A stretch of DNA of 64,000 nucleotides, taken from NCBI GenBank assembly GCA_963677165.2, contig CAXXSX010000002.1:2418001-2482000 (forward strand), written 5' to 3'. Both the position numbers and the translations under genes were made by a program. Below are positions 1 to 9,969 of this stretch, piece by piece. Position 1 is the first letter of the stretch. Each line of letters begins with the position of its first letter. The DNA is from JAFGXT01 sp963677165 (GTDB lineage: Bacteria > Verrucomicrobiota > Lentisphaeria > Victivallales > SZUA-371). The notes beneath the pieces were generated by a model that was not told the DNA's origin, searched no databases, and saw only the letters and a list, made by a program, of their open reading frames with translations.

Positions 1-675
1 GAAGCGGATCACCCTGATGAGGCGGTTGAGTTTGTCGAAGTTTCCATGCGCTATGTAAAAGCCGCAGAGCATTATTTGCCGGGGGAATCAGTTTCCACTG
101 AGAAAGCTCAACCCATACCAAGATATCCTTTTCGTAAAGGGTATCCGAAATCAGAACTGGTTCGCCCTGATACAGGAACTTCTTATCGACATAACAGCAA
201 TGGAAGCTCGCGTGGCATGGAACGGAATATGGTGCCTGATTCCAGTGATTCAGATACGTTCTATTCCAGGGATCCCGGTAATCTTCTGCATTTGAGTGCT
301 GCCGTCAATTTGATGGTACGCTTTATTGGCCGGCTTGACGGAGACGTTGGTTTTGCGCCCCGACTCCCTGACAACCTTCATTTTATTAAAGTCGAAGACT
401 GGCCGGTTCAGGGAACTCGTGTTTCTTTTGAGTACCGTTCTGATGCTCCTGCTTCTCATGGTGCTGCATCATTGATTTTCAATGGTTGTCTGCCGGGGCC
501 GTTTAAAGTTGGTTTGCGAGTTGGGTCAAAGAATATTCGTCGTGTTATGTTGAATCAAGCGGAAATTCCCGTAGTTGAAGACAAGATAACAGAATCCTCT
601 TCCGGTACGGTTTTCCGCTATTGGCTGGAACTCCAGCCACATGGAAAGACCATTGATTTAGAAGTAATATGGTAA
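1..675 (+). CDS. C-terminal part of an unidentified protein (5' end outside window)
   Basis: The reading frame is open from the first base and ends in TAA at 673-675, so the gene begins before the window and about 224 residues are visible. An internal ATG at 46 is not a convincing start because the frame upstream carries no stop and no ribosome site is seen. The visible part has a proline/serine-rich stretch followed by a region with alternating beta-type segments, which would fit a C-terminal accessory domain of a glycan-active protein. No catalytic motif is recognised. It lies 39 bases before the GH130-like gene on the same strand, so the two may be co-transcribed. Confidence 0.6.
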   Translation, partial: EADHPDEAVEFVEVSMRYVKAAEHYLPGESVSTEKAQPIPRYPFRKGYPKSELVRPDTGTSYRHNSNGSSRGMERNMVPDSSDSDTFYSRDPGNLLHLSAAVNLMVRFIGRLDGDVGFAPRLPDNLHFIKVEDWPVQGTRVSFEYRSDAPASHGAASLIFNGCLPGPFKVGLRVGSKNIRRVMLNQAEIPVVEDKITESSSGTVFRYWLELQPHGKTIDLEVIW

Positions 676-714
676 TTGATAATGTATTCTCATGAAGTGA
701 AAGTTAGATAAGAT

Positions 715-1893
715 ATGTTTTATAGTGAAAAAAGATTTGTGATGGGGCCGCAGTCCGGTTGTGACTGGGCCCATAAGATGGTGTTGAATCCGGCGATCAT
801 CAAAGACCCGGAGGATTCAAAAACGCTGCATATGCTGTTTCGTGCGACCGGAGCTTATACGGAAAAACAAGTGGAAGGAAAGCCTCTGCCGTATCCGATT
901 TTTCTTGGCTATGCAGTGAGTCATGATGAAGGAAAAAGTTGGGAGTTTGATTTTTCTCGTCCGGCTCTGGCTCCTACGCTTAATTATCGAAAGGATGAGC
1001 TGTATTGTGAAAACTCGGAAGGCCAGCAGGTCATCAATTATGCTAATGGCTGCATTGAGGATCCACGGCTGTTTTATTTTGAGGACGAAATATATCTGAG
1101 TGTGGCCTGCCGTGCTTTTCCGCCGGGGCCATACTGGGATCATGACGATCCGGTTCAATGTATGCCGGAGTGGGCCGTGAGTGGTGATCATCCTTATGGA
1201 AAAGCCGTTACCGAAAACAGTACGGTGACTTTGCTTTACAAGGTTGACCTTGATTCTATTAAAAAGGCAGAATATGATAATGCGTTTTCATTGATTGGTC
1301 CACTGCATGATCCCGATATAAGTGACGACAGGGATGCATTTTTATTCCCCCGAAAACTGAAGATCAATGGAGAGGAAAAGATCGTCTGCATTCACCGTCC
1401 GAAGTCTCCATGGAATTACCCCGAAGGAAAAGACTTGACCGCTCCATCGATCTTTATCGCGGCGGCGGATTCATTGGCTGACTTTTCCGGTAGCAATGTC
1501 GAAAGGCAGGTATTTGCTGTTCCTGAACATGAATGGGAACAGAACCGGGTCGGGGCTAGCTGGGCTCCTATTGAAATTTCTTCGGGAAAGTGGTTGTTTC
1601 CGTATCACGGTAAGCAGGATGATCAAGTTGGTTATACTCAGTCTTTTATGATCTTGGAGGAATGCGGAGAAGGTTTTCCGCAAATAAAAAAACGTCCATC
1701 TGAAAGGCTGATGTATGCGGATGAATCCTGGGAACTTGAAGGCGACTTTACCATTCCGTGTATGTTTACATGTTCGGGGGTTATACTTGACAACGGAAAT
1801 CTACTGATGGGATATGGTGCAGCTGACCAGAAGATTGGTATAGCTGAGGTCTCCCTTGAGAATCTGCTGGAAACAAATATGTTAGACGGATAG
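715..1893 (+). CDS. GH130-like glycoside hydrolase/phosphorylase
   Basis: This 392-residue protein has the pattern of the five-bladed beta-propeller family GH130, which phosphorolyses or hydrolyses beta-linked mannosides and related sugars. The hallmark Glu-Asp-Pro-Arg sits at residues 115-118 and supplies the Asp used as general acid in the family. Further family-like blocks are FLFPRKL around residue 210 and SWAPIE near 282. There is no signal peptide, so it should act in the cytoplasm on imported sugars. It follows the truncated upstream gene by 39 bases. It is only distantly similar to the second GH130 protein at 39130-40230, so the substrates may differ. The family is likely; the substrate is unknown. 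Confidence 0.82.
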   Translation: MFYSEKRFVMGPQSGCDWAHKMVLNPAIIKDPEDSKTLHMLFRATGAYTEKQVEGKPLPYPIFLGYAVSHDEGKSWEFDFSRPALAPTLNYRKDELYCENSEGQQVINYANGCIEDPRLFYFEDEIYLSVACRAFPPGPYWDHDDPVQCMPEWAVSGDHPYGKAVTENSTVTLLYKVDLDSIKKAEYDNAFSLIGPLHDPDISDDRDAFLFPRKLKINGEEKIVCIHRPKSPWNYPEGKDLTAPSIFIAAADSLADFSGSNVERQVFAVPEHEWEQNRVGASWAPIEISSGKWLFPYHGKQDDQVGYTQSFMILEECGEGFPQIKKRPSERLMYADESWELEGDFTIPCMFTCSGVILDNGNLLMGYGAADQKIGIAEVSLENLLETNMLDG

Positions 1894-1966
1894 CGGTAAT
1901 AGCACTTTTTACTCCAGTCGCAGATGCTTCTTGCGGAAGCGGGAAATAAGTTGGTATAAGTTCTCA

Positions 1967-1994
1967 ATAGCTCGTGGTTTTCACCACGAGCTAT
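1967..1994 (+). terminator. Perfect hairpin after the GH130-like gene
   Basis: An 11-bp perfect inverted repeat, ATAGCTCGTGG and CCACGAGCTAT, encloses a 6-base loop 74 bases after the stop codon. No good U-tract follows on the + strand, so it may be a weak terminator or an mRNA-stabilising hairpin. A second small hairpin (GCTTC/GAAGC) lies just upstream at about 1926-1940. The remaining bases up to 2166 show nothing clear apart from the ribosome site of the next gene. Confidence 0.6.
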
Positions 1995-2166
1995 GCTTCT
2001 GTTATGCCTTTACTCATACTCCTGAATTTATGAGGAGCTAAGTTTCTGCTGATAATGTTTTTTATATACGAAGGCAGTTGGTAAGGCGCTTGTATATTAT
2101 AATCAGCGGTGGTATAATCCTGTAATTTGATATTCGCTGACTGACAACGAATTTAGCTGGGGTTAT

Positions 2167-4398
2167 ATGAAATTTATTTATACAATTATCGCAATATTAC
2201 TGATATTTACAACTGCCTTTTTTCATGGTTGCATACTTTTTCCAAAAACAAAAATATCTGAAAAAGAAGTGACCGAAAAAGTATGGAAATCGGTGAATGA
2301 TCACCGGATTCTGTCGCAGAATAAACAATATCTTGAAGCATTGGACAGAGTGGGAAAACAGCTTGAAAAGCTTACGCTGTTTAAGAACGCTAAATGGGAA
2401 TATAAAGTATTTGATTCTCCTGCTCCCAATGTTTTTTCGTTACCTGGCGGAAAAGTCGCGGCCTATTCCGGCCTATTCCGTTTTGCGGTTAATGACGCGG
2501 AGCTTGCGGCGGCGGTTGTTCGTGAGATGCTTCATGCAAACAGGGCTCATGGAATAGAGATCATCGTTGAACGTTTTGACGGTAAGATACCGGAGACGGT
2601 GGAACTGATTAAGATTTTTGGTGCAGGAACTTCATCTTCTCATCTTTTCCCGTATCCAGTCCATGTGGAAATGGAGACTGATGCCGAGGGGATGCGTTTG
2701 CTGGCGGAAGCTGGTTATGAGCCGTCCGCAATGATCAGTCTGTTAAAAAAACTTACTGCAGTTCAAGAAGCCAACATCGTTGCATTGACTTTAAAACCGA
2801 ACTCTGTGGCGGGACGTATTGCCGCTCTTGAAAAACAACTTCCTCAAGCGAAAAAAATTTATTCCGGACTAAAAGACAAGCTTGATAAAGGTGTGGTTTA
2901 TGATAAAGCTATGACTTCTCCTTCTGTTCCGGCCTCGAACGGGAGCGAAACAGCAGTTAAAGCCGACAATTTCGGTTATCAATTGATGTGTCCCCCGGGA
3001 TGGCTGTTCGACAAGAACGATAAAAATTTGACTTTGAGTATGATCTCTCCTGATCGTACAGCTTCCGTATATATCCATAATCTGATCCCGAAAAATGAAG
3101 GGAAAAAAATAATAACTGCCGATGCGGCATGTAATACTTTACTTCAAACAATAAAAACGAAATATCCGAAATTTAAAATAGTAAAACGTGGAAATACATT
3201 CGTGAAACGTCGTCGTTCGCCGGAATTCCATGCCGAATACACGATGAATGGGCAGAAGTGGAGCCAATGGACTATTATTTATTCCCGCCGGGACAATCAG
3301 ATGCTTTATGTGTTCAGCTACTATGCTCCTGAAGATAATTATAAAAAGCTTCTTCCCTTTGCGGGGAAGATTCTGAAAAGTTTTACTACGGTCAGCTTTG
3401 CGGTAAAAGTTGCCGATGATAAAAACCAGTTTGCCAGTACTCCACTTACACCAGAGGCAAAAGAGATCAGCGATCATATCGATAAGACCATTGATAATCA
3501 AATCAATGAATATAAGGATTTACTGAAGAGGCTTGATTCTATGTCTCGCCGTGAAGGACTGGTCAAAGGACTTCATCATAAGCGTTGTCCACGCTGTAAA
3601 AATATTATAATTTATGATAAAGGTCATTACCGCTGGATTTGCAAAAGGTGTGGTAAAGTCATGTTTGATTTCAGCAGAATGCCGATGAGTAACGGCAAAA
3701 CGTTGAAAGAGGAGATTGCAAATCAACGTAGAAAAACAGCGGTACTAGTGAAAAAGCTTCGTGCGCTTGGTAATAAACAACTCGCGGAGATAGATCATCC
3801 GCCAATGTGGGACGAAAATGCTCCGGTTTTTTCAAAGAGGCAGCGAACCCATTCAAGCAAACCCTCTCAAGGATTAAGTTTTATACATACTCAATCTGCA
3901 CAGGGGACTGCGACTCCGCCTTCGCTCCGTGATAATAACATGGCGGCGGCTGCGTTGCCGCAAATACCCAAAAATCCGGCTGCCAGAATTGTTTTTGAAC
4001 GTGTTAGTCGTGATATCAAAGCGGCTTCGTATGATGGTAATCGCGATTTTAACGCGAATAGTGCCGCGTTGCTTTACGGACGGGAAAAATATCAGAATGT
4101 GAAATGTCCCAAATGCGGTTCAAACACCGGCTATGATTATGGTCATTATCGCTGGATATGTCCAAAATGTAAACACGAAATTGCTGACTTGCTGGATGCC
4201 CCGTACAAAGGAACGACTGTTCGTAAGTATCTGGTTGAGCAGGAAGACCTGGCACGTGAAAAAATACAGAAGATCCGGCGTGAAGGAAATAAGGCACTGA
4301 GGCAGAAGAATCAGCCGCCTTTATGGAATGAAAACGATCCGATTACCAATGTAACCGATCATCGTGTGCGGGAAACTTCGGATGATAATTCAAAATAG
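2167..4398 (+). CDS. Degenerate M48-type lipoprotein with two zinc ribbons
   Basis: The 743-residue protein starts with a lipoprotein-type signal (hydrophobic stretch, then Cys at about residue 22) after a GGGG ribosome site. Residues about 45-235 follow the layout of M48 peptidases (a PGG segment, then a helix that should hold HExxH), but the helix reads Arg-Glu-Met-Leu-His at 119-123, so the first zinc-binding His is replaced by Arg. Residues about 265-400 resemble a PsbP/DcrB-like fold, with a predicted beta-rich core. Two similar zinc ribbons follow, with CxxC pairs at Cys474/477 with 492/495 and Cys647/650 with 665/668, each containing the same GHYRWIC core. The protein is probably exported and not an active M48 protease; a binding or scaffold role is inferred. 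Confidence 0.7.
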   Translation: MKFIYTIIAILLIFTTAFFHGCILFPKTKISEKEVTEKVWKSVNDHRILSQNKQYLEALDRVGKQLEKLTLFKNAKWEYKVFDSPAPNVFSLPGGKVAAYSGLFRFAVNDAELAAAVVREMLHANRAHGIEIIVERFDGKIPETVELIKIFGAGTSSSHLFPYPVHVEMETDAEGMRLLAEAGYEPSAMISLLKKLTAVQEANIVALTLKPNSVAGRIAALEKQLPQAKKIYSGLKDKLDKGVVYDKAMTSPSVPASNGSETAVKADNFGYQLMCPPGWLFDKNDKNLTLSMISPDRTASVYIHNLIPKNEGKKIITADAACNTLLQTIKTKYPKFKIVKRGNTFVKRRRSPEFHAEYTMNGQKWSQWTIIYSRRDNQMLYVFSYYAPEDNYKKLLPFAGKILKSFTTVSFAVKVADDKNQFASTPLTPEAKEISDHIDKTIDNQINEYKDLLKRLDSMSRREGLVKGLHHKRCPRCKNIIIYDKGHYRWICKRCGKVMFDFSRMPMSNGKTLKEEIANQRRKTAVLVKKLRALGNKQLAEIDHPPMWDENAPVFSKRQRTHSSKPSQGLSFIHTQSAQGTATPPSLRDNNMAAAALPQIPKNPAARIVFERVSRDIKAASYDGNRDFNANSAALLYGREKYQNVKCPKCGSNTGYDYGHYRWICPKCKHEIADLLDAPYKGTTVRKYLVEQEDLAREKIQKIRREGNKALRQKNQPPLWNENDPITNVTDHRVRETSDDNSK

Positions 4399-4418
4399 TA
4401 TAAGCGGAATTAATTGAA

Positions 4419-5480
4419 ATGAGATTTTACATAACTATAATTATTGCTGTTCTGGTGACTGGCGTTGCAAGTGTTGGGTTCGGAGCAAATGGTACTTTGA
4501 TTTTGTCTCTGAAAAATCCCGAGAGCAACGGCCCTATTCCCTGGGGCAGAGTTTTTTTAAAGGGACCGGTTTCCGCTGCCAAAGATGTAAATTCTGCTGG
4601 AGAAATTGAATTTCTCGGGTTGCCCTCTGGGAAATATATAATACAAGCCGGCGCAAGTGGATTTCAGCCGTTCCGCGATGTATATGAACTTGATTTCAGC
4701 ATACGAAAACGGGCGATTCATACAATATTAATGCAGCCGAATAAACCGATATCTTTCAGCAAAGGAAAGAAACTTGCAGTTTCGCCCGAATCAGAACAGT
4801 CCAAGGCTGTAGAAAAGCCGATTTCCACAACGGCAGCAGCTTCCCGGGAGAAAAAGAAGGAGGAAGAAATTCCCAAGCTGCAAAATTTACCGTTACCTGT
4901 TATTCCGGTTCCTGCGTTGCCGGTTATTCCGACGACAAAAACTCAGCAGAAAAAGGTTTTACAGAAAAAGACAGAAGCAATTCCAGGCGAGATCATTCAT
5001 AAAAATATTACTCAGGAAGGAATTGTGGATGATGTAGATTCAACAGTATCTGCGATTCGTGAACGTGAAGAAGAGGTTGACTCCTCAATTACACTTTTGC
5101 ATTTGGGCGCTCCTCTTATGGTGAGTTTGAACTATTCCGACCGCTCCGGGCTTACTGCCGAAAATCCTGTGTCGGGTATGATTGTAACCGGAATTGTCGG
5201 GATGCTCGCCTTGTTATTGGCAGGGATTATTATTACAGTGGTTATTCTGGCCCGAAAAAGCATGTTGGGATTGTTTAAACTTATATGGTGTGGATGTAGT
5301 TTTATTTTATTGCTTCTCAGTGTAGCGTCCTGGCTGGCGTTTGCCGGATTCGGAGTGGCATTGTTTGATGTTCGCGTAAAACAGGCGGCGGAAGAACGAT
5401 ATCGTATAGAGCACCAGATTCCGCCTGATCAGGAACCCGGTGAGGGGAGCGACGTGATCATTGTTCCAGCGAAGGAGTAA
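4419..5480 (+). CDS. Membrane protein with N-terminal carboxypeptidase-regulatory-like domain
   Basis: The 353-residue protein has a signal peptide (about residues 1-22) and then a beta-sandwich of the CarboxypepD_reg/Cna-B type (residues about 25-105, with the typical GEIEFLGLPSGKYII pattern). A Lys/Pro/Glu-rich linker runs to about residue 210. Two strongly hydrophobic segments at about 255-278 and 285-318 should span the membrane, and a short acidic tail follows. It starts 20 bases after the M48-like gene and is probably translated from the same transcript. Its function is not recognised; a surface-exposed binding or cell-envelope role is inferred. Confidence 0.65.
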   Translation: MRFYITIIIAVLVTGVASVGFGANGTLILSLKNPESNGPIPWGRVFLKGPVSAAKDVNSAGEIEFLGLPSGKYIIQAGASGFQPFRDVYELDFSIRKRAIHTILMQPNKPISFSKGKKLAVSPESEQSKAVEKPISTTAAASREKKKEEEIPKLQNLPLPVIPVPALPVIPTTKTQQKKVLQKKTEAIPGEIIHKNITQEGIVDDVDSTVSAIREREEEVDSSITLLHLGAPLMVSLNYSDRSGLTAENPVSGMIVTGIVGMLALLLAGIIITVVILARKSMLGLFKLIWCGCSFILLLLSVASWLAFAGFGVALFDVRVKQAAEERYRIEHQIPPDQEPGEGSDVIIVPAKE

Positions 5481-5508
5481 AGATGACTAAGCGGCAGTTG
5501 CTTAAAAC

Positions 5509-6201
5509 TTATTTCCATGGTCTTTGATCACTGGCAGAGTTAAATGCTCCCCAGTCGCTTTCGCCCCAACGACAGATATAATACAGGTCTCCACGGTTTT
5601 CGACGTGTCCGTCAAGAAAACTCATATTAATTCTTTTCGAATGTCTGGCTGATTCAATAATTCTTGACAAATATACCGGGTACAGGCGTGGACGTCCGGA
5701 GAGTCCGATATCTGCCAGCGCGAATTTTTCTGATGGTTTGGGAGCGCATGCCGTAATTTTATAGCTCCAATCGCCGGAAGGAGTAGCCCCAAGGTTGTTG
5801 TTCGTTCCGTAATCTGATGGGCCCTGCGAATTGCTTAGTTCCGTGGTGTTGTAAATTGGACATTCCGGACAGTGCCAGAATTGACGTCCTTTTTTTCTGC
5901 TGTAGTCTCTATCCTGCCTGAATACTTTCGGATATGCTCCGTTGAGAATCCAGAACCAGCTGTGCTGATAGTTTGAATGTCTGCTGGTTGTTGTCCCTGA
6001 AATTTTAAACGGAGTGTAGCCGTCATAATCATTTACATAATTGGTAAAATATCCCGCAATTTGCTTTAGATTATTTACACAATAGATTGATTTGGCTTTC
6101 CCCCGGGCCTTGCCTAGTGCCGGCAGCAGTAGTGATGCCAGAATTGCGATAATCCCTATTACAACGAGGAGTTCGATGAGTGTGAATTTTTTCCTTTTCA
6201 T
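5509..6201 (-). CDS. Pseudopilin-like protein (prepilin N-terminal domain, H-X9-DG)
   Basis: Begins MKRKKFTLIELLVVIGIIAI, the class III prepilin signal with Glu at position +5 after the expected cleavage site, followed by one long hydrophobic helix. The C-terminal part carries the H-X9-DG motif (RHSKRINMSFLDGH). I chose the ATG at 6201 because GGAG lies 7-10 bases upstream; the longer frame to 6258 would overlap the preceding gene. The residue before the Phe is Lys, not the Gly usually needed by prepilin peptidase. It is the last gene of a regulator-LamG-hydrolase series, 13 bases after the hydrolase stop. Such proteins are commonly assigned to type II secretion-like export, but no secretion genes are seen here. 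Confidence 0.85.
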   Translation of the reverse strand: MKRKKFTLIELLVVIGIIAILASLLLPALGKARGKAKSIYCVNNLKQIAGYFTNYVNDYDGYTPFKISGTTTSRHSNYQHSWFWILNGAYPKVFRQDRDYSRKKGRQFWHCPECPIYNTTELSNSQGPSDYGTNNNLGATPSGDWSYKITACAPKPSEKFALADIGLSGRPRLYPVYLSRIIESARHSKRINMSFLDGHVENRGDLYYICRWGESDWGAFNSASDQRPWK

Positions 6202-6214
6202 GTTTATTCTCCAA

Positions 6215-9169
6215 TCATTTAGACCATTTGCCTTCTGTAAATATTTGATTGATTTCATTTTGGTTCAATGCTTTGCCAATGATTTCCAGCTGATCAATTT
6301 GTCCATCAAAATTCAGCTTTCCATTTTTCGATGACGATGCCAGCTTGGAGCTTCCTGCTTTCGGCGTTGAATGAGTGCGTTGATATGCCGGTTTGATGCC
6401 GGTTTTGGTCGCACTCAGTTTGCCGTTAATATATATGGACAATTCCTTAAGGTTGTAGGTTACAGCAATATGATTCCAGCCTTTTTTCATCAGTGGTTTG
6501 GTCATGACGCAAGCCGTTTCTCCGGAACATGGTCTGTAAGCGATTATACATCCTTCCGGGTCAATCCGCAAGCTCAGCGGGCCGGATAATCTCATCTGCC
6601 AGTTGTCGCCGTCTTCAAACAGGATTCGATCTTTGGGCATCTCCTTGAATTTTACCCGCATACTTAAGGTGAAACTGCCATGCGGCATGGTTTTCGAACG
6701 AAGCGAAAGGGTTCCGTTGTTAATTTGCAGTGCACTGCCTTTCCAGCCATTTTTTATCCACCGGCAGTCGCCGCTAAGCCAGCCGCGGCCCAACTGTGCA
6801 GCGGTTCCATTATGATTGACATCTTTTCCGCAGCCTTCGTCGAAGTCAATGAGAACATATGGAATTGTCCATGACGGAAGTTTTGCGGTTTCCACATCGG
6901 AGATGGTAAAAGGATTAGCGCAGAGCGAACTGCTGTCGTTGACAAAATCGTCGAACACTCCATTGGTACGGATATAGTTTACTGTTTGTAGTTTTGAACT
7001 GTTTGTTAAAATCATTGCTACAGGATTTGAATAACATACAAGGTTGTTATTCGTCAGTCCCCAGGCATGGAATACGCGCAGGGCTCCCAGTCCTTTCTGT
7101 ACGGGTATGGTTCGCTCAAACATTCCATTTGGAGGCAGGGGATAATCAATATTGGCATCCGTCGCGTCCGTGGTCAGGCGAATGTCAAGGGTTAGCTTGT
7201 TTTTTCCGTCGGAAACAATGGTTCTCAGTGGTTTCATTGAGAGTTCTTTGATTGTTGTTGCCAGTACATTGTCGTTGACTCCGGCTAACCTTAAAGTGAT
7301 TTTGCTCTCCGGGGTTCCCATGATTCTTGCAACAGTCGGGAGATTGTTGGTATTACTGATATCGAAATATGCTTTCGATTTTCCGCATGTAGATAATGCT
7401 TTCTGAAGATTCCAGTGTGGGTGATACACCGATTCAACGAGGCCATTTTTCACAGTAAGAACGCTTTTGATTTTTTGGGAAGTTGTCATCCGGATAAAAT
7501 AAGCGTGTTGTTTGCCGGATAGATCGTCTGCGCGGAAGGCTCCGATCGATAAATTGCTGTTGTTCAGATTGATCCGTCTAAAGCTGTTTGGAGATTTTAC
7601 CTTCAGTTCAATGTTCTTCAGGTTGCCCACTTTTTCGTTAATAACCGGAGACATTGTATTGGGCCATTTCAGGCGGAGATCGGCGGCAGTATCGACATGG
7701 TTGAGCGAGATTGTATATGGAGTATGATAGTGCAGTTTATTATAACGTATTCTTATTGGAGCCAGTCGGACATTGTCATATAGTACCCGGCTGGTTCCCG
7801 TGGATTTGTCTATTTGCTTAATGGTGACAAATGGTACCATTATCAGGTATTTATCGTGGACCGCAGTCGTGTCGTAACGGGTTTCTGCCAGTTGATCATG
7901 GATTTCGCCATCAATTTGAACCAAATTTCCGAAGTTGAGCAGTTTGTGGCCTTCAATGTTTTTCATGTCGACGTTTAATGCATAATCGCAACTGAGCGAA
8001 TCTTTTTCCGGCAATACCAGCAACTGAAAGAAGCCCTGGTCGCCAAACAGGACTTCCGATTCGTAAGATATGACGAAGTGAGGCGTCTTAAACGGACTCT
8101 GTCCGGTTGCTGCCAGACTGTGATAATAGTATATCAGGTCATTTAATCCCCAGGGATTCCGGCTGGATGGCATCAGCATAGTTTCCATCATATCGTTCCA
8201 GGTTGAGAAAGTGAATAGCCTGAACCCGGCTTCCAGCCACTGTTGTAAGTCTCGACGAATTACTCTCAATCCCAGACCTCGGCAGTGGATTGCCTGCCAC
8301 CAGCGGTTCGAACTGTCGTACATCGTTCTGATCGATGGAACTACGTAGAATTTTTTGGAGGAGTTTTTTAGTAACTTTTTCAGTGCCGTGATTTGATCAT
8401 GTCTGGCGTTAGCGCCGCCGTTTAGGGAGGTGACGCCGTCCCAGTTGGTGTGTTTCAGCCATTTTCCCGAGCCGTACTCACCTTTTGTAAGGGGAGTAAA
8501 GGGCTGGTACATTTTATCGGTACGGTCAAACAGGGCTTTGAGAAAATTTCCTATTGTCGGAATAAGGACGACTTCGATTCCTTCTTTTTTCAATATTTTC
8601 CGTACCTCTGGAACGCCGTTGCTGTCATAAGTGTTTTTATGGGAATCCTTTCCGCCGGACCACTTACCTTGGGCATAAAAGAAGATTACCGGTTTGTTGT
8701 CAATTTTATAAACATATGGACTATTCGCGGCTTTTTTCGCAAAGTCTGAGATCAGCTTTGCCGCTTTCTCGGGGTCTTTGCCCATTCCGCAGCCTTCGTA
8801 AGCTATATAAAATATTTTACCGGTGTCTTTTTTTATTTTAGCAGCTGCGGTAAAGGCTTCGGGAGGAACGAAAGTCAGGAACTGGAATCCGTTTATTCCA
8901 CTGTCCAGAGCTGATTTCATGGCTCGATACATAATTTCTTGCTTGCTGCCCTTCTGAGTATAGAAAGGAAATACATCGATATTTCCTCCGGCGTGGTTGC
9001 TGCAGTGAAGGAATCCCCAGGAAACCATCGGCATGTAATGAGCCCAGAAGATCACTGGTTTATTTTCATGACCCAGAGCTGGAGGCCACAGTGCATTGCA
9101 TTTTGCTTGTATGGCACTAAGTATTACGAAGATAAGCAGAATGGCCTTTTTCATGATTCTATGTAGCAT
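6215..9169 (-). CDS. Secreted GH71/GH99-like hydrolase with C-terminal LamG domain
   Basis: A 984-residue exported protein with a signal peptide at residues 1-26; AGGAA six bases before the ATG at 9169 supports this start. Residues about 30-370 match the GH71/GH99-like TIM-barrel group (PVIFWAHYMP near the N-terminus, NGFQF strand, then KPVIFFYAQG), enzymes that act on alpha-linked glycans such as alpha-1,3-glucan or mannan. The middle is beta-rich and unassigned. Residues about 790-970 form a concanavalin-like LamG domain (GWNHIAVTYN, IYINGKLSAT), probably for carbohydrate binding. It sits between the LamG protein and a pseudopilin in one probable operon. The substrate is not deducible. Confidence 0.78.
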   Translation of the reverse strand: MLHRIMKKAILLIFVILSAIQAKCNALWPPALGHENKPVIFWAHYMPMVSWGFLHCSNHAGGNIDVFPFYTQKGSKQEIMYRAMKSALDSGINGFQFLTFVPPEAFTAAAKIKKDTGKIFYIAYEGCGMGKDPEKAAKLISDFAKKAANSPYVYKIDNKPVIFFYAQGKWSGGKDSHKNTYDSNGVPEVRKILKKEGIEVVLIPTIGNFLKALFDRTDKMYQPFTPLTKGEYGSGKWLKHTNWDGVTSLNGGANARHDQITALKKLLKNSSKKFYVVPSIRTMYDSSNRWWQAIHCRGLGLRVIRRDLQQWLEAGFRLFTFSTWNDMMETMLMPSSRNPWGLNDLIYYYHSLAATGQSPFKTPHFVISYESEVLFGDQGFFQLLVLPEKDSLSCDYALNVDMKNIEGHKLLNFGNLVQIDGEIHDQLAETRYDTTAVHDKYLIMVPFVTIKQIDKSTGTSRVLYDNVRLAPIRIRYNKLHYHTPYTISLNHVDTAADLRLKWPNTMSPVINEKVGNLKNIELKVKSPNSFRRINLNNSNLSIGAFRADDLSGKQHAYFIRMTTSQKIKSVLTVKNGLVESVYHPHWNLQKALSTCGKSKAYFDISNTNNLPTVARIMGTPESKITLRLAGVNDNVLATTIKELSMKPLRTIVSDGKNKLTLDIRLTTDATDANIDYPLPPNGMFERTIPVQKGLGALRVFHAWGLTNNNLVCYSNPVAMILTNSSKLQTVNYIRTNGVFDDFVNDSSSLCANPFTISDVETAKLPSWTIPYVLIDFDEGCGKDVNHNGTAAQLGRGWLSGDCRWIKNGWKGSALQINNGTLSLRSKTMPHGSFTLSMRVKFKEMPKDRILFEDGDNWQMRLSGPLSLRIDPEGCIIAYRPCSGETACVMTKPLMKKGWNHIAVTYNLKELSIYINGKLSATKTGIKPAYQRTHSTPKAGSSKLASSSKNGKLNFDGQIDQLEIIGKALNQNEINQIFTEGKWSK

Positions 9170-9180
9170 ATCGGTTCCTG

Positions 9181-9969
9181 TTATTGCTTGATTTTTAGAA
9201 AATTATCCGGTTGCAGAGCGGTATCGCTGAATCTTATTTCATCGACCCATGCATTCAGGTAGCCGGAATAAGCTCCAAGGATCACGAGGGGCTGTTTTTC
9301 ATCATAAATGATTGGCAGGGCCGTTTTACATTTTGCCTGCAGCTGGTAGTCTGCAAAAATTTTGAATTCCTGTGTGAGTCTGTCATAGGTGACAGCAATA
9401 TGGTGCCATTTGCCGTCATCGGTTTTGAATTTCGTTCCAAGTCCCTGATTGAATCCGGTCAGTTGCTTTGCGTTTTCCGGGTTCGAATCGATTCTTGCTC
9501 GTAGCAGCCCGGTTTTATTTTTCAGACTGAGAATCCAACTGAAGCGATCTTTGTTGCGCTGTTTGTAAAATAATCTGCCCCACTGCGGAAATTTTTTGAT
9601 TTTTACAAAGGCTTCAAAAGTGAATTCATCCAGATCCAGAAGTTTATTTCCGGCAACCGTAAGTACATTGAATTTTCTTCCTGAACCAATGATTTTCAGA
9701 GAGGCCTTATTTCTCGGATTTACTACAGTATTGCCTGAAATAATAACTTTGCCGGGAACGTCCTCCGAAAAATTTATTTTGATCGTTTTATTATTGGAAA
9801 CAACTGCGTCCAAGGCTGGACTGTTTTGAAGAGATGTGATTTTACTTCCCGCGATCAGCGGTCCCGTGGACTTATCCTGCATTTGCCAATAGGCAATTGG
9901 TTCCGCGAACACCGTAGAGCCCAGTACACTGACCAGGGCTAATACTGAAATTTTTATGCTGTGTCTCAT
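9181..9969 (-). CDS. Secreted LamG/concanavalin-like domain protein
   Basis: From the ATG at 9969 the product is 262 residues, with a clean signal peptide ending VFA. That start has AAGGAG about 10 bases upstream; the frame to 10020 adds an implausible charged N-terminus. The mature protein is one LamG-type beta-sandwich (FTFEAFVKIKKFPQWGRLFYKQ, then DGKWHHIAVTYD, a strongly conserved strand pair in the family). No catalytic residues are apparent, so it probably binds glycans or mediates adhesion. It precedes the GH71/99-like gene by 11 bases, and that gene carries its own LamG domain. Confidence 0.78.
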   Translation of the reverse strand: MRHSIKISVLALVSVLGSTVFAEPIAYWQMQDKSTGPLIAGSKITSLQNSPALDAVVSNNKTIKINFSEDVPGKVIISGNTVVNPRNKASLKIIGSGRKFNVLTVAGNKLLDLDEFTFEAFVKIKKFPQWGRLFYKQRNKDRFSWILSLKNKTGLLRARIDSNPENAKQLTGFNQGLGTKFKTDDGKWHHIAVTYDRLTQEFKIFADYQLQAKCKTALPIIYDEKQPLVILGAYSGYLNAWVDEIRFSDTALQPDNFLKIKQ

